From: Lactococcus lactis
GTDB lineage: Bacteria > Bacillota > Bacilli > Lactobacillales > Streptococcaceae
Assembly: GCF_029023865.1 (NCBI RefSeq)
Contig: NZ_CP118969.1
Span: 2,294,001 to 2,358,000, forward strand
Length of the DNA stretch: 64,000 nt
Direction of reading: 5' to 3'
Both the position numbers and the translations under genes were made by a program. Below, piece after piece: positions 58,175 to 64,000 of this stretch (position 1 is the first letter of the stretch; each line of letters begins with the position of its first letter). Below the pieces are notes generated by a model, which saw only the letters and a program-made list of their open reading frames with translations, was not told where the DNA came from and ran no database searches.

Positions 58175-59461
58175 TTAATTTACAAAGGCTCGGAGAATAT
58201 CATTCCATGTTACTGCTACAAAGAGCACAAGCATGAAGACAACTCCTACCATTGTGATGATTGATTCCTTTTCTTGTGAGAGTGCTTTGCCACGAATTGC
58301 TTCAATAATATTTAGGACAATTTTTCCACCATCAAGTACTGGAATAGGAAAAAGATTGACAATCCCTAAATTAATTGAAAGCATAGCTAAAAGATTAATA
58401 ATCGTCGGCAAACCTGCTCTCGCGGCTTGGCCACTGAGTTGATAAATAGCAACTGGACCACCAAGTTTATCAAGACTCGGTCGTGCAATCAAACTTCCTA
58501 AAGCTTTAAAGATTGCTGTAGCTGATTGGCCTGCTTGAACAAAGCCACCTGTAATCTTATCAAAGAAACCTGTTTTCATTGATTGCATAATGCCAACACG
58601 GTAACTTCCGTCCATTTTTTTAGGTGTAACTGATAAGGTTTCCGATTTGCCTGAACGGCTAACTTCAAGTTTTAATTCTTTTCCTTTAGAACCTGAAATT
58701 TCAGTAACAACATTGTTCCAATCTGCCGTTTTAGTTCCATTGACTGCTTCAATTTTATCACCAGCTTTTAAGCCTGCATTGTAAGCGGGTGTTCCTTTGT
58801 CAACTTGGCCAATAGCATTAGTAGTTGAAGGAACGCCTCCTTGAACAAAGGTTAGAACGATAAAAGCGATTATTCCTAAAATAAAGTTATTCAAAGGACC
58901 ACCGAAGTTTGTCAACATTTTATGAAAGACACCGGCTGATTGATATTGAACATCGAGTGGTGCAATCCGAACTTCTGTTCCATCTTCTTCAATGATTGTT
59001 GCATCATGATCAACAGAATAACGTTTGATTTCCCCAAAAACTTCTCCTTCAATGAAAAGTTCTTTTTCAAAATCATATTCAGTAATCAACATTGGAATTG
59101 CTTCTTCTAATTCAACATGTTCTGACAGATTAATTCTTCTGACGATATTACTGACAGAATTTTCAGCTTCTGGATTTACTACTTCAGATTTACTGACAAC
59201 AAGACTTGCAGCTTGTCCTTTTTTGATTTCAGTCTTGTCATCACCCCAACCAGCTAAACGAACATAGCCACCGAGTGGAAGAATTCTTATCGTGTAAAGT
59301 GTCCCATCTTTTGCTTGGTGAGCAAAAATTTTCGGGCCCATTCCAACGGCATATTCACGCACTAAAATTCCTGAACGTTTTGCCCACCAAAGATGGCCAT
59401 ATTCATGGATAGCGACAATAATACCAAAGATAATAATAAAAGTAATCAGTGTTTCTATCAA
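58175..59461 (-). CDS. rseP: Site-2 membrane metalloprotease (RseP/Eep)
   Basis: The 428-residue intramembrane protease has zinc motif HEYGH at 18-22, a PDZ domain (about 200-285, with NAGLKAGDKIEAVNG), the C-terminal NLFPIPVLDGG and three to four TM helices. Family members cleave anti-sigma factors, pheromone precursors and leftover signal peptides. It follows cdsA as in streptococci. Confidence 0.95.
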   Translation of the reverse strand: MIETLITFIIIFGIIVAIHEYGHLWWAKRSGILVREYAVGMGPKIFAHQAKDGTLYTIRILPLGGYVRLAGWGDDKTEIKKGQAASLVVSKSEVVNPEAENSVSNIVRRINLSEHVELEEAIPMLITEYDFEKELFIEGEVFGEIKRYSVDHDATIIEEDGTEVRIAPLDVQYQSAGVFHKMLTNFGGPLNNFILGIIAFIVLTFVQGGVPSTTNAIGQVDKGTPAYNAGLKAGDKIEAVNGTKTADWNNVVTEISGSKGKELKLEVSRSGKSETLSVTPKKMDGSYRVGIMQSMKTGFFDKITGGFVQAGQSATAIFKALGSLIARPSLDKLGGPVAIYQLSGQAARAGLPTIINLLAMLSINLGIVNLFPIPVLDGGKIVLNIIEAIRGKALSQEKESIITMVGVVFMLVLFVAVTWNDILRAFVN

Positions 59462-59479
59462 TCGACTTCCTCCTTAAAA

Positions 59480-60283
59480 TTAGAATAGTCCAAGTAGATG
59501 CATAATTGGGAAAACAAAAATTAAATTGTCAAAGCGGTCAAGAATTCCACCATGACCTGGTAAAATTTTACCTGAATCTTTTACGACAAAATGACGTTTA
59601 ATACTTGATTCCACAAGGTCACCAATCTGACCAACCACTGAAAAGATAATTGTAAAGATAACAAGTTTCACAAAGCCAATTTGCGGCAATTCCTTAGTAA
59701 ATAAGAAATACATGACTAAGGCAACAACAACGGCTGAAACAATTCCTCCAACTGAACCGACCACTGTTTTATTTGGTGAAACAGATGGCAAAAGTTTTTG
59801 TGGAAAGCGGTCTTTAAGCGAGCGGCCAAAAGCATAGGCCCCGATATCTGTCGCCCAAACGATAAATAGAGCTAAAAAGACAATATAAACACTTGTTTGA
59901 CGTGCTGTCAGTAAATTTTGAAAACCAATCCCTACATAGAAAGCCGAAAGAAAAGGAAAACCAACATCAACAAAAGAATATTTCCCATTTGAAAGGACCA
60001 TTCCTGTTAACATCATGAATAAAAAGAGTGTAAAGAGCATCACTCCCCCGTCAGCATTTAGACCTAACCAATGTTTACCGACTGGCAAAGCAAGTGACAA
60101 AGCAGCTAAAGTCGCTAAAATTCCTTCAAATGAAAAAACTTGTAATTTATACATTCTAAATAGCTCTTGCATTGCAATAATAACAAGCAGAGCGACTAAA
60201 ATTTGAAAGTAAGCTCCTCCAAGAAGCAAGAGGGCTAAAAATATTCCTCCCGCAACCACTCCTGTGATAATTCGTTGCATCAT
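59480..60283 (-). CDS. cdsA: Phosphatidate cytidylyltransferase
   Basis: The 267-residue membrane enzyme makes CDP-diacylglycerol. It has about seven helices and the CdsA signature KDSGKILPGHGGILDRFDN near the C-terminus. Its start overlaps the uppS stop by one base (TAATG), with GGAGGAG upstream. Confidence 0.96.
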   Translation of the reverse strand: MMQRIITGVVAGGIFLALLLLGGAYFQILVALLVIIAMQELFRMYKLQVFSFEGILATLAALSLALPVGKHWLGLNADGGVMLFTLFLFMMLTGMVLSNGKYSFVDVGFPFLSAFYVGIGFQNLLTARQTSVYIVFLALFIVWATDIGAYAFGRSLKDRFPQKLLPSVSPNKTVVGSVGGIVSAVVVALVMYFLFTKELPQIGFVKLVIFTIIFSVVGQIGDLVESSIKRHFVVKDSGKILPGHGGILDRFDNLIFVFPIMHLLGLF

Positions 60284-61017
60284 TATTTGACTCCTCCATA
60301 TCTGCGGTCACGCTTTTGAAAAGCAGAAATAGCCTTGTCCAATTCTTTATCATCGAAATCTGGCCAAGCAGTTTGCGCAAAATATAATTCACTATAAGCT
60401 GACTGCCAAGTCAAGAAATTAGACATTCTTTGTTCACCAGATGTTCTGATAATCAAGTCTGGATCCCGAAGATTTTCAGGCAAAACAGCAGTTTGTAGAT
60501 GTTTTGACAACTCTTCTTCTGTCAGTAAACTTAAATCCTGACCACTTTTAGCAAGCTCTTGAATGGCTAAAATAATATCACGACGGCCACCATAATTCAT
60601 TGCAAAATTCAAAATCATTCCGTCATTTTCAGAAGTTTCTTGAGCCGCACGGTCAATTGAATCTAACGTTGCTTTTGGCAAACCTTCGCGTTCACCAATC
60701 ATCCGAATCTGAATATTTTCTTCTTTTAAAACTGGAACATATTTACTATAAAAATCGATAGGTAAACTCATGATGAATTTCACTTCATCAACTGGTCTTG
60801 TCCAATTTTCTGTGGAAAAAGCATAAACGGTCATCACTTTTATGCCACGTCTCGCACCATGAACAGCAACATCTTTTAGCGAATCCATTCCTGCTTTGTG
60901 TCCAAAGATTCGTGGTTTCCCTTTCTGCTTAGCCCATCGTCCATTACCATCCATGATAATTCCGATATGCTCTGGAAGTAATTCTTCTTGCTCTTTATTT
61001 TTTAAGTTATTAAACAT
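60283..61017 (-). CDS. uppS: Undecaprenyl pyrophosphate synthase
   Basis: The 244-residue cis-prenyltransferase builds the C55 lipid carrier for cell-wall synthesis. IIMDGNGRWAKQKGKPRIFGH (about 21-40) contains the catalytic Asp. DPDLIIRTSGEQRMSNFL is the second signature. First gene of the uppS-cdsA-rseP-proS run. Confidence 0.97.
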   Translation of the reverse strand: MFNNLKNKEQEELLPEHIGIIMDGNGRWAKQKGKPRIFGHKAGMDSLKDVAVHGARRGIKVMTVYAFSTENWTRPVDEVKFIMSLPIDFYSKYVPVLKEENIQIRMIGEREGLPKATLDSIDRAAQETSENDGMILNFAMNYGGRRDIILAIQELAKSGQDLSLLTEEELSKHLQTAVLPENLRDPDLIIRTSGEQRMSNFLTWQSAYSELYFAQTAWPDFDDKELDKAISAFQKRDRRYGGVK

Positions 61018-61389
61018 AGTACCTCACATGAGAATTTTATGCAAAAATATTTATCATAAATTCACCATTATGCTCTTTGGTTATTAAAGTTTTTTTACAC
61101 CAAAGACTCTAAGAAAGAAATTCTCTTCTTCTTATTTTTTTCTTTATCAATTTATTCAAAAACTTTCTCTACTGTTTTTTTCAAAAAAGACAGTATTACT
61201 TTTCTATTTTACCATATTTTAATATAGATTTGTATCTCAAATTTTATTGGTCAGTAATCATAAGTTATTCTATTTGCTAAAATCAACTGACAGATAAATC
61301 TGTCAGTAAAATATTTTATAAAAAATTCCTGTCAGTAACTGACAGGAAAATAAATGAAATCTATTTTCTCATTAAATGTAGAAAAGAGA
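61018..61389. other. Intergenic region between yajC and uppS
   Basis: No gene. Near yajC are two ACTGACAG hairpins (61283-61309 and 61326-61348), the second a likely yajC terminator. The rest of the plus strand is T-rich. A weak minus-strand -10 (CATAAAAT near 61034-61041) may drive uppS. Confidence 0.55.
61326..61348 (-). terminator. Terminator after yajC
   Basis: TTCCTGTCAGT and its complement form a perfect stem, followed on the minus strand by T6. A second motif hairpin follows. Confidence 0.8.
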
Positions 61390-61722
61390 TTAGTTTTCTT
61401 CAATTGGGCTTTCCACTTTTGTTTCGGCCGGTGTTTCTTCAACAACAGTTGTTTCTGGTGTTACACCACTTTTTACAGTTTTTACGGCTGCACGGTCGAA
61501 AGTCAAAATCACACCTTCACAATCAAGTTCAATTGTTCCTTTTGCTGAATCAATGCTTGAAAGAATTCCGTGCAATCCACCAATTGTTACGATTTCTGAA
61601 CCTGGTTGCATTGCATCCAATTGTTCTTGGCGTTTAGATTGTTGTTTCTTTTGTTGACGGTTCATGAAGAACATCATCCCACCCATAACGACAACGATAA
61701 AAATAAGAGATAAGCCTGACAT
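61390..61722 (-). CDS. yajC: Preprotein translocase subunit YajC
   Basis: The 110-residue protein has one N-terminal TM helix (LSLIFIVVVMGGMMFFM), then a basic RQQKKQQSKRQEQLDAMQPGSEIVTIGGLHG block typical of YajC and an acidic tail. It associates with SecDF-SecYEG. It is a single gene here. Confidence 0.93.
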   Translation of the reverse strand: MSGLSLIFIVVVMGGMMFFMNRQQKKQQSKRQEQLDAMQPGSEIVTIGGLHGILSSIDSAKGTIELDCEGVILTFDRAAVKTVKSGVTPETTVVEETPAETKVESPIEEN

Positions 61723-61816
61723 TTCTGTCTCCTTTATAAGTTTTATTCAAATTTAAGTTCATTTTCGAACATTCTTCTTATTCTATCATAGTTTGAAAAC
61801 TCTGTCAAATCAAGCT

Positions 61817-62515
61817 TTAGAGATGTTTACTTGCTTCTCGAATTGAAAGTTTCGCCATTTTATTTTCATGTTCTTCAATAAATTTTATGACCCAAGCAGA
61901 ATTTGTTTTTGCCAAATCTCGCAAAGCCCAACCTATTGCTTTCGTAATAAAAAATTCATCAGCAAAAGAACTTCCTAAAAGATTTTTTTCAATATTATAT
62001 GAAAGTAATTCTAAATCTGTTTGATTTTTAAAGCTTAATTGACAGTCAATTGCAATTCGTCGAACCCAACAATTTTCGGCTTGAGCCCATTCTTTTACGA
62101 GAGTCTTGACCTGTTCATAAGCAGTTGAGTCATTTTCGGTCGCTTGTTTACGACCTGTCAGTAAAAGATGACCAACTAATTCATCTAAAGCATCAACCGT
62201 ATCCCACCATGATTTACTGACAGTCAATTTTTTTATCTTTTCCATGTCATCAAAAATAAGCCATTTCTTCATTTGATGAAGATAATCTAAAGCCAGATAT
62301 TGAAATTCACGCTCAGGCAAATTCCAAAATTCAAAAACAAGCTCCCAATCAATTTGCTTATCTCCCTTCTTTTCCTTTAGAAAATCTTTTGCCAAAAGAC
62401 GTCTTTCTGGCGTTTTTAAACCAATAAATTCAAACTGGTGACGCAAATATGCTGCTTGTTTTTCAGCATTTTCTTCATTCTTATATTGGCGAAACTCTTC
62501 TATAATATTAATCAT
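61817..62515 (-). CDS. DNA alkylation repair protein (AlkD-like HEAT-repeat DNA glycosylase)
   Basis: The 232-residue protein is all-helical. FIGLKTPERRLLAKDFLKE, REFQYLALDYL and SKSWWDTVDALDELVG (about 100-115, with the Trp/Asp residues of the AlkD active site) identify the family. It excises alkylated purines such as N3-methyladenine. It lies just downstream of rlmH. Confidence 0.88.
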   Translation of the reverse strand: MINIIEEFRQYKNEENAEKQAAYLRHQFEFIGLKTPERRLLAKDFLKEKKGDKQIDWELVFEFWNLPEREFQYLALDYLHQMKKWLIFDDMEKIKKLTVSKSWWDTVDALDELVGHLLLTGRKQATENDSTAYEQVKTLVKEWAQAENCWVRRIAIDCQLSFKNQTDLELLSYNIEKNLLGSSFADEFFITKAIGWALRDLAKTNSAWVIKFIEEHENKMAKLSIREASKHL

Positions 62516-62533
62516 TTCATTCCTTTCAAATTT

Positions 62534-63013
62534 TTACTTATGATAAGCCGAACCTCGATTAATCATTTGTGCCCGATAAATTTGTTCTACTAAAACCAGA
62601 CGCATCAGTTGATGAGGAAGTGTCATTCGCCCAAAAGAAATTTGCAAATCACTTCGTTGATAGACTTCCTTTGAAAGTCCTAAAGAACCTCCAATTACAA
62701 AAACAAGATTTCCTGTTCCGTAAACTTCAGCTTTCTTCACAAAATCAGCCACTTCCTCTGATGACATTAATTTTCCTTGAATGGCTAAAATAGCTAACTG
62801 ATCTCCTGCTTGAATCCGTGATAAAATTTTCTCACCTTCACGTTTTTTCAATGCCTCTGCTTCTTTTTCGGAAGCATTATCTGGAATTTTTTCATCTGCT
62901 AGCTCAATAATTTCAAGTGGCAGCATCCTTCCCATTCGTTTAACATATTCAGCAATTCCATCTTTTAAATACTTTTCTTTAAGTTTTCCAACAACTACTA
63001 ATTTAATCTTCAT
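62534..63013 (-). CDS. rlmH: 23S rRNA (pseudouridine1915-N3)-methyltransferase RlmH
   Basis: The 159-residue SPOUT methyltransferase shows [13 protein letters not shown] and the C-terminal trefoil-knot sequence [24 protein letters not shown] followed by NRGSAYHK. In streptococci rlmH is adjacent to htrA and oriC, as it is here to htrA. Confidence 0.97.
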   Translation of the reverse strand: MKIKLVVVGKLKEKYLKDGIAEYVKRMGRMLPLEIIELADEKIPDNASEKEAEALKKREGEKILSRIQAGDQLAILAIQGKLMSSEEVADFVKKAEVYGTGNLVFVIGGSLGLSKEVYQRSDLQISFGRMTLPHQLMRLVLVEQIYRAQMINRGSAYHK

Positions 63014-63388
63014 TTTTATTTTTCTCTCTAAATTAAAACTTTATTACTTAAAAATTAACAACTTTTCCCCAGTTTTTTGATTACTTTTACACTTTCAAGA
63101 ATAAAAACATTTATAAATTCTTAAATTTATTTTATAATTTTACCCTTTTCCCCCATTGAAAACAAGATGAAAACATGATTTATCAACATTTTTTTACTTT
63201 TTTCCACTTTTCTGTGGAAAACTTTATTAAAATATCCACTTATCCTCATTAATTTTTAGATTATCCACAAAAATGTGGAGAAACTATATTAGTTTGATTT
63301 TTGTTACTATTAAGGTATTATTAAGTTAGAGTAGATATAATTACATCATAGAAATGCTACAAAGAGTAATAATTGAAAGGAATTATTT
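63014..63388. other. rlmH-htrA intergenic region with DnaA-box cluster
   Basis: No gene. Between 63180 and 63282 I see one exact DnaA box TTATCCACA (63261-63269) and several one- or two-mismatch boxes: TTATCAACA (63180-63188), TGTGGAAAA (about 63213-63221), TTATCCTCA (63240-63248) and TGTGGAGAA (about 63274-63282). The htrA promoter lies to the right. Confidence 0.6.
63309..63341 (+). promoter_or_regulatory. htrA promoter with a CiaR-type direct repeat
   Basis: ATTAAG-GTATT-ATTAAG (63309-63325) matches the streptococcal CiaR pattern TTTAAG-N5-TTTAAG, and lies 10 bases before the consensus -10 TATAAT at 63336-63341. The htrA gene is a CiaR target in pneumococcus; which regulator acts here is inference. 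Confidence 0.6.
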
Positions 63389-64000
63389 ATGGCAAAAGCT
63401 AATATAGGAAAATTGCTATTAACAGGTGTCGTGGGCGGAGCCATCGCACTTGGAGGAAGTGCAATCTATCAAAGCACTACAAATCAATCGGCAAATAATA
63501 GTCGTTCAAATACAACTAGTACAAAGGTTAGTAACGTTTCGGTAAATGTCAATACCGATGTTACCTCTGCAATTAAAAAAGTTTCAAATTCTGTCGTTTC
63601 TGTTATGAATTATCAAAAAGATAACTCACAAAGTAGTGACTTCAGTTCAATTTTTGGTGGAAATAGCGGTTCAAGTTCATCGACTGATGGCTTACAGCTT
63701 TCTAGTGAAGGCTCTGGTGTCATCTACAAAAAATCTGGTGGAGATGCCTACGTTGTAACTAACTACCACGTTATTGCTGGTAATAGCTCACTTGATGTTC
63801 TGTTTTCTGGTGGACAAAAAGTCAAAGCTTCTGTGGTTGGTTATGATGAATACACAGACCTTGCTGTTCTTAAAATCAGTTCTGAACATGTCAAAGATGT
63901 GGCGACATTCGCTGATTCTAGTAAATTAACAATTGGTGAACCTGCCATTGCCGTTGGCTCACCTTTAGGTAGTCAATTTGCTAACACCGCAACTGAGGGA
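63389..64000 (+). CDS. htrA: Serine protease HtrA (DegP family), N-terminal part
   Basis: The first 204 codons are present and the gene runs off the window. An N-terminal hydrophobic anchor (about 8-28) is followed by a Ser/Asn-rich linker. The protease domain then starts, with catalytic His in TNYHVIAG (about 130) and Asp in DEYTDLAVLKI (about 160). The Ser and PDZ domain are outside. It is a surface quality-control protease. GAAAGGA precedes the ATG. Confidence 0.95.
   Translation, partial: MAKANIGKLLLTGVVGGAIALGGSAIYQSTTNQSANNSRSNTTSTKVSNVSVNVNTDVTSAIKKVSNSVVSVMNYQKDNSQSSDFSSIFGGNSGSSSSTDGLQLSSEGSGVIYKKSGGDAYVVTNYHVIAGNSSLDVLFSGGQKVKASVVGYDEYTDLAVLKISSEHVKDVATFADSSKLTIGEPAIAVGSPLGSQFANTATEG

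Overview
The window reads as a stretch of low-GC Gram-positive chromosome, almost certainly Lactococcus (L. lactis / L. cremoris). The evidence is a zitRSQP-type zinc operon, a PepX C-terminus, a Zn-ribbon S14 and L33, PolC, a streptococcal-type comG operon, the order uppS-cdsA-rseP-proS, the rpmG-secE-nusG-pbp2A cluster, and rlmH next to htrA. Most genes lie on the minus strand, as expected if oriC lies beyond the right end. There is no phage, IS element or CRISPR array. The few broken genes (oatA, a SIS/HAD sugar gene pair, comGC) suggest a strain undergoing gene decay, as in dairy strains.

Layout. 1-13 kb: pepX end, a class-I glutamine amidotransferase-like hydrolase, an orphan amino-acid binding lipoprotein, an RclA-like flavoprotein, gltX, small metabolic and membrane genes, a PadR-DUF1048 operon, a PIN/TRAM membrane protein, yoaK-like, radA, and a heavy-metal-binding protein behind an FNR-type box. 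13.1-14.3 kb: decayed sugar isomerase/HAD genes, AT-rich filler, tRNA-Thr. 14.5-30.4 kb: the alpha, spc and S10 ribosomal-protein genes, with rpoA, infA, adk and secY. They are split into several units by internal promoters and hairpins, and a Ser-rich lipoprotein gene sits between rpsN and rpsH. 30.7-41.3 kb: mscL, a MATE exporter, thrC, nusG, secE, rpmG, an interrupted oatA, pbp2A, a DUF421/DUF3290 pair and an FMN-binding protein. 41.5-49.2 kb: an RluD-family synthase, the zinc operon and the comG competence-pilus operon. 49.3-64 kb: polC, an atypical NADH-oxidase-like flavoprotein, proS, rseP, cdsA, uppS, yajC, an alkD-like gene, rlmH, a DnaA-box-rich spacer and the start of htrA.

The most striking pattern is not a gene. 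The 8-mer ACTGACAG / CTGTCAGT occurs roughly 45-50 times by my eye count, against one or two expected from base composition. It forms perfect inverted pairs in many terminators and also lies singly inside housekeeping genes, but I saw none in the ribosomal-protein coding regions. This is how DNA-uptake sequences are distributed in Neisseria and Haemophilus, and the window also carries the comG uptake operon. Other leads are several apparently leaderless mRNAs, a probable ATT start in comGG, a broken frame at an A8 run in comGC, a CiaR-like repeat at htrA and a DnaA-box cluster between rlmH and htrA. Positions and motif counts were read by eye, without alignment or database search.
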